A stretch of DNA of 64,000 bases from Lottia gigantea (GCF_000327385.1 NW_008707910.1:399594-463593); one strand, 5' to 3'. Positions 53,601 through 62,880 are shown, numbered from the stretch's first letter. Translations and numbers: made by a program. The notes: generated by a model from the letters alone, not told the origin.

Positions 53601-56600
53601 ATTGCATACCAACAGACTTACAAATAGTGACATAATCTGGTCAAGGTTATCAGGAATAACATAAAACCTTAAAAATCAGACAGTAAATCTGAATACACAC
53701 TAAACTGTTTTGAATTACTACTTTGAATCTCTCTACTGATGAACATTATTCATTTGATACCATTTTTATGCTGATCGTTGAAATCGAAAGTAAGCATTAC
53801 AGTATGTTACTTGAAAAAAATAAATATCTTTATGTAAAAGGACTGTACTCCTTTTATTGCAGTCCTCTAACAAGTTCCTCTTTCTAATCCCAATGTGTTT
53901 CTTTTGTTACAGGTAAACCAGATCCACCCTATGATATAGAATTTGTTAATGCTACACATAATTCTATAACTTTAACATGGAAAGCTGGTTTTGATGGTGG
54001 TTTACCTACATCATTTCGTGTTAGATATAGAGAAATAGATAGTAGAGGCTTTATTTATGTTGATGTACAACCACCTTCATCTACCACCTTTACTCTTACT
54101 GGTAAGTTCATGTCTTATACTTTTACTGATAAATTCATGTCTTATACTTTTACTGATAAATTCATGTCTTATACTTTTACTGATAAATGCATGTCTTATA
54201 CTTTTACTGATAAGTCCATGTCTTATACTTTTACTGGTAAGTTCATGTCTTATACTTTTACTGATAAATTCATGTCTTATACTTTTACTGATAAATGCAT
54301 GTCTTATACTTTTACTGATAAATTCATGTCTTATACTTTTCCTGATAAATTCATATCTTATACTTTTACTGATAAATGCATGTCTTATACTTTTACTGAT
54401 AAATTCATGTCTTATACTTTTACTGATAAATTCATGTCTTATACTTTTACTGATAAATGCATGTCTTATACTTTTACTGATAAGTCCATGTCTTATACTT
54501 TTACTGGTAAGTTCATGTCTTATACTTTTACTGATAAATTCATGTCTTATACTTTTACTGATAAATGCATGTCTTATACTTTTACTGGTAAGTTCATGTC
54601 TAAATTCATGTCTTATACTTTTACTGGTAAGTTCATGTCTTATACTTTTACTAGTAAGTTCATGTCTTATACTTTTACTGGTAAGTTCATGTCTTATTCT
54701 TTTACTGATAAATTCATGTCTTATACTTTTACTGGTAAGTTCATGTCTTATACTTTTACTGGTAAGTTCATGTCTTATACTTTTACTGATAAATTCATGT
54801 CTTATACTTTTACTGGTAAGTTCAAGTCTTATATTTTTACTAGTAAGTTCATGTCTGATACTTTTACTGATAAGTACTTGTCTTATACTGTCACACAAGT
54901 TTACTTGTAAGTTCTTGGCTCACAGGTAATTGCAGGTAAGTTCATGTCTTATACTTTTACTGGTAAGTTCATGTCTTATACTTTTATTGGTATGTACATG
55001 TCTTATGAACTAGTAAGTTCATGTCTGATACTTTTACTGATAAGTAAATGTATTATACTGTCACACAAGTTTACTTGTAAGTTCTTGGCTCACAGGTAAT
55101 TGCCGGTTTCAATGGTAATTACTCATGAATGCTTGTTTCAATCGTAATTACTGGTAAGTGCTTGTCTCACAAGTAATTACTGATATCAGTCATAATTACT
55201 GGTAAGTGCTTGTCCCACAGGTAATTACAGGTCTAACAGATAATTACCCGTAAATGCTTTTCTCTTAGTCATTACAACTGATAAGTTCTTGTCTCACAGT
55301 AATTACTAATAAATACCTGTCTCGCAGGTGAATACTGTCACATAAGTCTCACCGGTAGGTTAATAACTTTTTTTGTAAATACTTCTTACTGGACAATATC
55401 CTAGTTCATTTCCTGTCAACTATTGATATTATCTATATATCATTATCATATTTGTTTATTTTGTTTAGGTTTAGAGTTAGGTAAACAGTACCAGTTAACA
55501 GTATTAGCTTTTAATAGTTTAGGTGAAACATATCAACTTAGCAGCATTACAGCTAAAACATCTAGTAAGTTTTATTTCTTAATCTCATTGGGGAATCATA
55601 TTTAATTGCCTGGTTTCAGAATTCTTAATTATTTTTACAGGAAATAATTTTGATGAGCTTCTGACTTCATGATCTATATAATAAGATCCTTTGACAGATA
55701 AAAATCGAAAAAGAGAAGGCTAATGCTGCTGTCCGGGCAAAATTTACCTGCACAGTGCAGGGTATTGCTCGTCTTCACTTGCCCAATAAGGTGCAGAGGT
55801 GTAGGATGTAAAACTCCATTCATGTCATTTCATTTTAATCAAATCAATTGAAAAGTCTAAGATCCAACAATCTTTTGGAAGTCACAATCCAAGAAGAAGA
55901 CATATGCTAGTGGGGTTTGGCAATGGCCAACTGGAAGACTGGATCCTCTAGAAATTAGCTGTAATTCTTTAAAAAAAAATCTTAGTTCCTTTTTTATTTG
56001 ATAAGCAACCTTTTTGATTATAGGTTCAGCTCCACCAGAAGATATATCTACATCAACTCTACAGAATGGAGAAGAAGTGCCTATTATTATTATATTAGTT
56101 GTTTGTATAGTTGCTGTATTTTTATTAACATTAAATGTGGGCTTGATATTATTTTTTGTCAGGAGAAGAAAGAAGAGATTAGAAGGTTTGTTGTCTTTTA
56201 ATAACCATTAAAATCTGAATCTGCCCTACATTGGGTCATCTAATATGGTATTCAACGGATATGTCTGTCTTTCAAATTTATAATTTTCACCCCACAACAA
56301 CCTGGTTGTCCTTTCTTTCTGACTGTTTTGCAAAATTTATGACAGTTATTTATATGAAAATTTGGTTTTAAGAAGATATGATCAACCATTTTGCAAAACA
56401 TCAGTTTGCTGATAAAAGAGTTGAATTCATATCGACTACTACAGATTTGATGAGATGCATCATCAGTTGCCCAAAGGCCACCTTTGTCAGTTGTACTTGT
56501 CATGGCTAATGACCTTTACAACTTAAGAAAAAATGTGTTTAAACCAGTTCACTCAAGTTTCTCCTATTAATGTCTATTTACTAGATCTGATAGGTCATTT

Positions 56601-58484
56601 TATTGAACCAATCAGATTTCGGAATTATCATTTAGAAATTCCCGCAAAATTGTATGTTGATTTGAATTGTTTCAGATGTAAGTGATACTACAAGTCATAC
56701 TAATACATTAGAACTATATGGTATGAATAAAGTAGATCACACTATGTATCCACCATCAGCCTCAGATGATGTAAGAAGTTGTGGTACTTGTGATAAAAAT
56801 ATCGAAGATTTTTATGATGATTATCCACCCAATTATGATGTAAGATTCTGTTGTTTTGTTTTGTAATTTATACTTGACTTTCCGGTTGAGTAGAGTTAGC
56901 TTGACACTTGTTCAATAGATGATATTGGTTTTGCTTCTTGCAATGGATGACTTCGATCATCATGCAAATTGTATTGGTTTCTATCAACAACAAAAAACCC
57001 TTTAATATTGGGTCTTATGTGGTACAAACCATGCTTGTATTAGGAACACTAGTTAGGGAAATTGAAATCACTGTTCTGAATATTAATATATTATGATGTT
57101 ATATTTACAGCTGGGACAAGAATATCTAGATAATAGAGATGCTATGTATATATCTAGACCACCAGATTATAACAGACCTTATACAGATTTAGATGATGAT
57201 GATCATCAACAATGGAATGAAGGTATAGTTGCTTTATCAGTTGATCTGTATCACTTTTCAGAACATTCCTGATATGAATTGAGTAAGGAAAAAAAAGAAA
57301 CATTATTGAATGCTAATTTCTAGTACGATTTTATTCCATTTGGCATTTTTTTAAATATTTGAATTTTGTTTCAATTTTTCAGATCCATATCAGGTAGCAT
57401 TACCTAGGAAAGGCTCAATGCAAGATGTTTATTATAGACCATCAGCTGGTGTAGATAATAGACCTAAAGTAAGTTTAGTATTAATAATAGAATATTGGTA
57501 GGGAGGTGGATTATCATCGGAGCAATTGTGTACCTTGAAATAGAATCAGCCCTACGACAGAAATTTTTGTGGAACAGCGAGTGCATCACAGTTTTTTATA
57601 AAAGCGATCATAAATCTCATCAGTAGTTGTGAAATTTGGTTCCTGTGTTCCTAAAGCTGCTACAGATCAAATTTTTCTCTCTGATTTTAGATCCATCTTT
57701 CATTATTTATCCCAATGCATTTTTAACATACTGCAGTATAGTCTTTGAAATATATCAAAACTAAGCCAGTTTTTTTGTAAAATTTTAGAGCGTAACAGAA
57801 ATGTTTGATAGACCATCAAGCCGTCCTAGTAGTAGATGTGAGAGAACACCTCCCCCTCCCCCAGTACGTACCTCAAGTACCAGACTAGGGGACAACTTAC
57901 CACCACTTCCTGCCAGAAATTACGGTCCTCAGGATCTACCTCCACGCTATGCACCTCCACCAGGTAAGTCTTTCTTTTGTCATGTCTTGTTTCCAGTCAA
58001 CTAAAATGGACCAGTATTTTCTCAAAACTGTTGATTGAAAAATTTCCAGCTACAAATATGAGTATTTTAATAAGATAAGCTTACATTAGCAATTTTTTTG
58101 GTAAATATTTGCAATTCTCAAAATACTTTATGCCCTGAATAGAAAGCAAATGATTATAAACATCAAGTTGACTTATGTGACTTACAAGTGCTTCCACATC
58201 AACAGCCTAGTTAATCAAGAATTACATAGTTCGAGTAGGCCCTTCTTAGACAAATCTAAGTTAAAATTAGGACTGATCTTGATTCTGTTGATGATACTAG
58301 TGATGTTTGATAAAAAAATAAGGGTCTCTTAATAAGGAATCTGTTCTTTTATTTTTCAGGAACAGTTGATGCATTATCACCAAATATTGTCTCAAATCCT
58401 CATTATAGTGGCCCCCATCCAGATACTTCATCAGGATCACGAAATCAGAGTACAGAACCTAGATTACGGGGTCATTTAGTGTAG
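32674..58484 (+). CDS. NPHS1: Nephrin (Ig/FN3 transmembrane adhesion receptor)
   Basis: Twenty-one coding exons: 32674-32731, 37285-37416, 40883-41059, 41980-42315, 46501-46791, 47120-47419, 47596-47721, 48061-48225, 48918-49220, 49796-50077, 50492-50770, 51149-51267, 53282-53465, 53913-54101, 55469-55564, 56024-56185, 56676-56839, 57111-57222, 57383-57468, 57789-57963 and 58360-58484. The total is 1286 residues, against about 1241 in human nephrin. Nephrin joins cells through its ectodomain and signals to actin; in vertebrates it builds the podocyte slit diaphragm, and insect relatives act in nephrocytes and myoblast fusion. Order: signal peptide (1-20), Ig1-Ig6, cysteine-free spacer, Ig7-Ig8, FN3, TM (about 1032-1057), about 230-residue tail. 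The module order and the C-terminal LRGHLV match vertebrate nephrin. The ATG has A at -3 and an in-frame TAA at 32638. Most ectodomain exons begin and end in phase 1. Confidence 0.94.
34029..34430. mobile_element. Foldback MITE family A, copy 4 (expanded)
   Basis: Ends TTAAGGGATGGTAAAGAGG and AACCTCTTTACGATAAG. The central arm segment is repeated (GTGATCTTATAAAATGCTTAG and GTGATCTGATAAAATGTTTAG), so the copy is longer than its relatives. Confidence 0.75.
34640..34870. repeat. Palindromic dispersed repeat, copy 1
   Basis: TACAGCAATTTGTTTGACTT and AATAGCCAATCAGAG on the left are inverted on the right as CTGATTGGCTGTATTC and CCAAATCGCTGCATT. It matches 63000-63220 and, in part, 6375-6480. Confidence 0.65.
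35614..35945 (+). mobile_element. MITE family B, full-length copy
   Basis: Ends TTAAAGGGACAGTCGGCAA and GGCGCACTGTCCCTTTAA are inverted repeats. Internal landmarks: CCAATCAGTTATAGTGTTC, TGTGTCCAGAATTATCTGCG, TATAGAAATAGGAAAAGAAA and TATTCAAGACCCAAATCAAC. No ORF is conserved between copies. Confidence 0.88.
36256..36430. mobile_element. Foldback MITE family A, copy 5 (partial)
   Basis: GTAAAGAGGTCACTAATTTTC, then ATCTGTGGTTCTT and its inverse AAGAACCACAGATGTCTGA, ending TTTTGAAAATCTCTTTT. The terminal bases are diverged. Confidence 0.65.
36811..36961 (+). repeat. Pentanucleotide microsatellite (TACAA)n
   Basis: About 29 almost perfect TACAA units, with a few TAAAA variants near the 3' end. 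Since 5 is not a multiple of 3, all frames on one strand stay open through it, which yields artefactual ORFs on both strands. Confidence 0.97.
37555..38040 (+). repeat. Dispersed ~500-bp repeat, copy 2
   Basis: Direct relative of 16090-16600 (see landmarks there). It lies in the intron inside nephrin Ig1. Confidence 0.7.
38574..38852 (+). mobile_element. MITE family B copy
   Basis: Starts TTTAAAGGGACAGATTTG, keeps TAGCTGAGGCAATCAGTAAT and TATAGAAATAGGAAAAGAAA, and ends ACATCTGTCCCTTCAA. A stretch before the right end is deleted. Confidence 0.8.
40542..40810 (+). mobile_element. MITE family B copy, right end lost
   Basis: Starts TTTTAAAGGGACAGATGCAC and keeps TGTGTCCAGAATTATCTGC. It fades after TAGTTTGAAATATTATTAAAG, close to the nephrin exon at 40883. 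Confidence 0.75.
41168..41405 (+). mobile_element. Second SINE-like family, copy 1
   Basis: Matches 50187-50440 from GAGTTTCTATAG to GGATCCTTAACTGTGAACC, with GATCAATGCCAAGAGGTTTG and AGTTGACCCAGCTG in between. The B-box-like TGTTCCAATCTC (GGTTCTAATCTC in the other copy) suggests tRNA ancestry. No poly-A tail is obvious. Confidence 0.55.
42695..43055 (-). mobile_element. MITE family B copy
   Basis: On the given strand it runs TTAAAGGGACAGTGGTGCC to AATGGCGCAATTGTTCCTTTAA. Internal sequence (ATGGATTTGAAGGCTCAAAT) is the complement of the + copies. Confidence 0.85.
43361..43690 (+). mobile_element. MITE family B copy
   Basis: Starts ATTAAAGGACATTTT and ends ATGGCGCATCTGTCCTTTCAA. Keeps AGAATTATCCGCGTTGAAAG and TCAAGACTCAAATCAACCCC. 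Confidence 0.85.
44126..44436 (-). mobile_element. MITE family B copy
   Basis: Ends ATTAAAGGGACAGATGCAC and GGTACATCTGTCCCTTTAAA. Internal CAAATTTCGACAGTGAGCTG is the complement of the + copies. Confidence 0.85.
44637..44984 (-). mobile_element. MITE family B copy, diverged
   Basis: Starts TTAAAAGGGAACAGTTGGC; internal TCAAATTTTGACAATGAGC; the right end is degraded (CAGATAGTGAAGGTGCTTC). Confidence 0.75.
45398..45732 (+). mobile_element. MITE family B copy
   Basis: TTAAAGGGACAGATGCACC to GGTGCATCTGTCCCTTTAA: 19-base perfect inverted ends, the best-preserved ends in the window. Confidence 0.9.
45836..45858 (+). repeat. (TA)n microsatellite
   Basis: About eleven TA dinucleotides in the long nephrin intron before the Ig3 exon. 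Confidence 0.9.
48690..48855 (+). mobile_element. MITE family B fragment
   Basis: Both ends are missing. The core GAAACAGGAATTCTTTAG, GTAATAGTGTTCACAGCTCA and TGTCCAGAATTATCCAC is kept. It ends about 60 bases before the Ig6 exon acceptor. Confidence 0.75.
49796..50077 (+). other. NPHS1: Nephrin cysteine-free spacer domain exon
   Basis: One exon encodes an Ig-like fold of about 94 residues after Ig6. The usual B-strand Cys position reads LNFTVSANP and the F-strand reads GNYTMEAKNSEG, so both disulfide cysteines are absent. Vertebrate nephrin has a spacer at exactly this place, between Ig6 and Ig7. N-glycosylation sequons (NFT, NIT, NYT, NFT) are dense here. Confidence 0.8.
50187..50440 (+). 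mobile_element. Second SINE-like family, copy 2
   Basis: Direct relative of 41168-41405, with GGGTTCTAATCTCGGTC as a B-box-like stretch and GATCAATTCCAAGAGGTTTG. It lies in the intron before the Ig7 exon. Confidence 0.55.
50492..53465 (+). other. NPHS1: Nephrin Ig7-Ig8 exons
   Basis: Ig7 is one exon (50492-50770: FFECVADANP, VRWSRQNYD, FKCTADN). Ig8 is split over 51149-51267 (LICKAEGAPKVTFQWKK) and 53282-53465 (YGNYQCTAINEKGQD). The intron inside Ig8 is a 2-kb minisatellite. Confidence 0.9.
51424..53200 (+). repeat. 33-bp minisatellite (~50 copies) in nephrin intron 12
   Basis: Unit landmarks: GAACAAACAATGACAATAT, TATTG(T/G)ACTTAGAAT. Variant blocks with TTTAGAAAGGACAATTATAT recur, and a longer segment (ACATGTAATAATTGAATRAA) appears at about 51409, 51740 and 52833, showing higher-order duplication. 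The unit is 33 bp, so minus-strand frames remain open for up to 280 codons without being genes. The array ends about 80 bases before the acceptor at 53281. The motif AGAATGGACA in the array also spans that acceptor. Confidence 0.95.
54092..54900 (+). repeat. 27-bp minisatellite made of repeated splice donor
   Basis: About 30 copies begin at the end of the FN3 exon. The true junction is CTTACTG/GTAAGTTCATGTC, and the unit is TTTTACTG/GTAAGTTCATG plus TCTTATAC. About nine copies besides the true site keep CTGGTAAG; the rest read CTGATAAA and have lost the donor. All units are 27 bp (one is 12 bp shorter as a partial copy), so use of any downstream donor adds in-frame multiples of nine residues (KFMSYTFTG/D). 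Read-through stays open to the TAA at 54908. Confidence 0.95.
54901..55360 (+). repeat. Degenerate continuation of donor-type repeats
   Basis: Looser repeats carry CACAGGTAATTGC, GGTAAGTGCTTGTCTCAC and GGTAAGTTCTTGGCTCACAG. Many contain both an AG and a GTAAG. One larger segment (GATACTTTTACTGATAAGTA to TAAGTTCTTGGCTCACAGG) occurs twice, near 54856 and 55029. Confidence 0.75.
55682..55836 (+). mobile_element. 5'-truncated SINE copy
   Basis: AAAATCGAAAAAGAGAAGGC, GGCAAAATTTACCTG, AAGGTGCAGA and the tail AAAACTCCATTCATGTCATT match the 3' half of the SINE at 30660-31014. Lies in the intron before the TM exon. Confidence 0.85.
56024..58484 (+). other. NPHS1: Nephrin transmembrane segment and cytoplasmic tail
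   Basis: Exon 56024-56185 encodes one hydrophobic segment of about 26 residues followed by the stop-transfer run RRRKKR. The tail exons carry several Tyr in acidic or Pro contexts (FYDDYPPNYD, DVYYRPS, YNRPYTDLDDDD), possible SH2 sites, but no exact YDxV Nck motif like that of mammalian nephrin. Exon 57789-57963 has two class II SH3 ligands, PPPPPVR and PPLPAR. The last residues are EPRLRGHLV; vertebrate nephrin also ends LRGHLV, a PDZ-type ligand. Confidence 0.88.
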
Positions 58485-58999
58485 AGAAACTTACTATCCA
58501 CTAACTATGCATAATTCATATCATTATATTATATATTGGTGCTACTTCATTGTGATATCACCACCTTCATGTTATTTATATAATACTCAATATAGCTACC
58601 AAAAATAATGATTAATTCAGGAGGGCTTTTTTCAACCATTTGTTCAACACTTACTGTCAGTAGAGCTCCCAGATACCACAAGTTAAGAATTTGACATGAG
58701 ATGTTCCTATGTAATGGCCAGCCAGCAGAGAACTATGAATTGTGATTAAGAGCTAGAATTAAGCTCATATGGTTTAGAAATACAATGAATCCTACAGTTT
58801 GTACTGTGAAGCCTTTGTAGGCAAATTTCTCTCTGTTTATGTGTTTTGTTTAGTAAACATGTTGTGAGTCATGATGCCATTATGATTTGGTTTGCATTTT
58901 GCAAACAAAAATATTGAACTTGTAACTGGCCCAGGACAATGTCTCAAAAACTGTTAAGGGCAAAAAAAGGATTCTCACAAATAATTGTTATGTTAAGTA

Positions 59000-59460
59000 A
59001 GTTTTAAGACAATTACAGTGGTGCTTTGATCACAATTTAATGTTGAATGTTACATTTATCACAATGTTATCACAAATACTGTTGATTAGTACTTGTGTAA
59101 CAAATCTTTTACAAAATATTGCTTACTGATTTTTTTGTTGCCTGTTAATCACGAACTGTAGCTTCGTGATACTTATATCTCAGCTTATAACAAAAGGTAA
59201 AATATACTTAAGATATTTGTACCTTGATTTTATAACAATATTATTGGTTATGTACATGGTACAAGCATCACGATTGTTTTGACTTACATGTATCATAATT
59301 TCATCACTATATATTCGGTTCTAGTATATGGACAATGATACATGTAGATGTATCACAATTTTATCACAATATTTGAGTTCTGCAATGGTACCTTGACAAA
59401 TGCAATGTAAAAGTATCACAATTTGTCACGAAAATTTGTGTTCAGCAATTTTTCTTACAT
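59000..59460 (+). repeat. Degenerate ATCACAA(T/A)-rich repeat stretch
   Basis: TTATCACAA, TATCACAATTT and GTATCACAATTTGTCAC recur irregularly, with interspersed TTCTGCAAT or TTCAGCAAT. Probably an old decayed tandem repeat in the nephrin 3' region. Confidence 0.45.
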
Positions 59461-61267
59461 TAAATTGTCATCAAATATACTTCTAAACAGAAAGTTCTAT
59501 ATGTACTCTTTTAACCCTTTTTGTACATTTTTCACTGGCTTTGATGGTTGTGAAATCACATTTTAGATTTAATTTTAAATTTGTATTTTACTATATTTCT
59601 ATTCAGACTTTAAATTAGTGTAAAGGACATACTTCATCAAATCAGCATTTAAGAAAAAATAATAATTTGATTGGTTAATAAAATGATAGACAAATAAACA
59701 GAATTGTCGGATTATTTTAAGTTTAATTGACCTTCTTAAGTCTTCCAATTAATGTGTTCATTTTACCAAGATCAGCTTTAAGTACAAATATAATTTGAAA
59801 AAAGTAAAACTGCCAAATATTTCTACATTTTACCTGTTTTAAAGATATGTAATGTATAATTAATGCACACCTGGACATCAAGAACAGTTCACTACAAGGG
59901 TAGGATTTAGTGTCATTGAAACAGTGCTTTATATAACTGGCATGCATTCACTTTCTACTTAATTTACCTAAATATAAAGTAAACTATTCTTACCTTGAAT
60001 TTCAAAACCTGATTTGTCATTGATAACGAGAAAATTCCATAAGGTCTTACCCTTGATCTAGAAATAAATCCTTCACCAGCCATATTAACTGATGAAACTA
60101 ATGGCTTACCCAATTAAGATGAGAAAATTCAATGCAATTTAAAAATGTTGACATTAAAGTCTGAATAGGAATCTAGAGTAAAATATACTATGATATAGTT
60201 TTATTGTTAAATAGAGACTTGTAGATGAAATAGTCATATCATATCACAAAATATCATTACTTTATAGTTACTTGTTAGTGATAACGCCCCACCTCTTCCC
60301 ACAGATTTTATAACCCCCACCTCCCCTCTCTTTCAGCCCCTTGTATATTGTACATGTATATAGCAACATTGTTATCTTTTATATACTAATATTCTGGTGT
60401 AAAACACAAAATGTAGAAGAAATCTGCTAAGAAATGTTTCATTTCATCAACACTTTATTTGCCATTATTGGAAAAATCCCGGTAGCAAAAATGGTCAGTA
60501 AATTTAGATTAAAAAATTTCAAACTATGTGCATTGTCACTCAAAACTACCCGTGTTTATCATAAAAAATTTCACAGGATCAATTTGAATCAGTGTGTCTT
60601 TAATATTAAAGGGATATGACTATCTTTATAATTGCCTAATTTTCAGCTATCAGTAACACTTTTTGGAATTTAACTATGAAGTGTGGTTCAACAGTAATTT
60701 AATAAAAACATAACATGGAAAGTTAAACCATCATCACTTCAAGGTTTTTATGAATTTTCTCATATGTGGTTATTACAGATGATGAATACCCTTACAAATT
60801 TACATTATTTCATATTGTGCTACATGTTGATCTGAGCCACTGTTTTTCAAAAAAAAATTATGATAGAAATTTTTACATTTAGAAATAAGGAACTTACAAA
60901 AAAAATTAAAATTTATAGCAAGATTTTTTTGAAAAATGGGACGCTGGACTTTTGTAGTTTGAGTTTAAGACTACACTATGTATGTATATAGAAATTATAA
61001 TATTGACAACACCATATAATAATCATTATATATCCACCCCACGATGGACAGTATTATTTCAGAAATTCTATGTTTTTTGCATTTTTTCTAGTTTTATATT
61101 TAAGAGAGAATTATAATATTTTAAACAGATAGTTTAAAATCATGTATTTGTTGTGTTACATTTTACTTTGAATCTATTTGTATATAGGTTTTTTTTAATT
61201 TAGCTGAAAATTTCAAATATCAAAAATTTCTTCATTAATTTGATATGGAAGAATTGATCATTTTTAT

Positions 61268-61586
61268 TAAAGGGATTATAAAAATGTTTTTTTAATTTTT
61301 ATGTATATCAGGGACAATGATTAAATCAATTTGCGCCATTCCAATTTTTAATCACATGTCTGTGGTTCCTGCAATTCCACTAAAACTAAGTGTTTGATGA
61401 CGTCACTAATCGCAAAATATATTTGTATCACATAAAGTAACGATTAGTAACGTCATCAAACATGTAGGTTTAGTGGAATTGCAGGAATCACAGACATCTG
61501 ACTAAAAATTGGAATGGTGTAAATTGATTCTATCAGTGCACCGAATACACATAAATATATTTAAAAACCTCTTTACAACCCCTTGA
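61268..61586. mobile_element. Foldback MITE family A, copy 6
   Basis: Ends TTAAAGGGATTATAAAAATG and CCTCTTTACAACCCCTT. The arms hold CAATTCCACTAAAACTAAG and its inverse. The centre is GATGACGTCACTAATCGC, with TGACGTCA intact, and an inverted GATTAGTAACGTCATCAAAC. Confidence 0.87.
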
Positions 61587-62068
61587 AAATAATAACATTT
61601 TGGATAGCATGATAAGGTTCAAAGCTTTCCAAAATTGAAAGAAGAACAAATTTTACGCTAATTTCACCTATTTGCATTTAGACAGCTTAAAACTGTCTCA
61701 TAATTACTGAGAAAATGTAAATCATATTTGGGTTGGTTTTCATTTAGTCAGTGGTTGGTAAACTCGTGAACAGTTTGCAAATACAACTGAAATAAAATGA
61801 AATTATTCAAAACTCAGCCCTATGAAAAAAACCAATGAAATCAAAATGTGTTGTTCAATTCTTGTGTTTCTTTGTTAGATTAATGAAATTAGTAAATTTT
61901 CAATATTTCTTTTATGTTCGTTAGTTTTTCTTAGACATCAAAGTTTGAATTTACTGTGTAAAAATGAACTTTGCCCAACTGTTTGTGCCAAATTTGATTT
62001 GCAAAAATATTATTATTTTACATCAGAATAAATTTATCCAAACATACATTAAAATGAAATATTCAAAT

Positions 62069-62371
62069 TTAAAGGGATTATAAAGAGGTTTTCTAATATT
62101 TTTATGTGCATTGTTGACATTCCAATTTTCAATCAGACCTCTGTGGTTCCTGCAATTCCACTAAAACTAAGTGTTTGATAGACTCACCTATGAAAAAATA
62201 TACTTTTATCACATATAGCTCTTTACTATCAGTAAGGTCATCAAACACTTAGTTTTTATGGAATTGCAAGAACCACAGACGTCTGACTGAACATTGGAAT
62301 GTTGTAAATTGATGCCATCAGTGTCCCTTATACACACAATTTTTTAGAAAACTTCTTTACAATTCTTTTAA
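62069..62371. mobile_element. Foldback MITE family A, copy 7
   Basis: Ends TTAAAGGGATTATAAAGAGG and CTTCTTTACAATTCTTTTAA. The arms GCAATTCCACTAAAACTAAG and CTTAGTTTTTATGGAATTGC are inverted. Confidence 0.87.
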
Positions 62372-62539
62372 TCCTAATCTAAAATCAAAATATTAAAATG
62401 TACAATGAATTAAGCACTTACATGTATTTACTATTTATTTATTTTTCACATTTTATTTATCATTTCATGAAAGCAATAAAATGATCAAAATATCCACATT
62501 AGTCTTGTATTGTTGTTTTTTTCATCTTATCACATGAAA

Positions 62540-62880
62540 AAGTTGTCATTTCACTACAAAAAATCCCTATTGTGGTAAATTTGCTTACTTCTATTGTGAT
62601 AGCAAACAAATCCTGTTGTTTTCATAGAAGCAAATTGATTACAATATTTTTCCACAACAGGGATTTTGCCACAAATACAATTGTGAGCTCATTTACCACA
62701 ATTTCAAACATAGGATTTTTACCACAGTTATTGCAAATTACTATAATTCCATTAAGAGAAGTGATTACCAAAATAGATAGTTGTACCACATTTTCATCTA
62801 AAAGGGATATACCACATTTATTGATGTGAGCTGATTTCCACAAATAGTTTATACAATCACATTTACCACAAACCTCAAAA
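62540..62880 (+). repeat. Degenerate TTACCACA-type repeat stretch
   Basis: TTTACCACA, TTTCCACAA, GCCACAAAT and TACCACATTT recur about ten times at uneven spacing with alternating AAATCC-type pieces. It probably represents a decayed tandem repeat or foldback. Confidence 0.4.

Larger units (their letters stand above)
53913..55564 (+). other. NPHS1: Nephrin FN3 domain exons
   Basis: Two exons (53913-54101, 55469-55564) encode one fibronectin type III domain: KPDPPYDIEFVNATHNS, LTWKAGFDGGLPTSFRVRY, then GKQYQLTVLAFNSLGE. The break falls in the strand before LELGKQY. The donor of the first exon is the origin of the 27-bp donor array. Confidence 0.92.

Noticed and set aside
54057-54929. Long ORFs in several frames on both strands
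   Set aside because: Products of the 27-bp array. Only the + frame continuous with the FN3 exon has any possible meaning, and that is treated as a finding, not as a gene.
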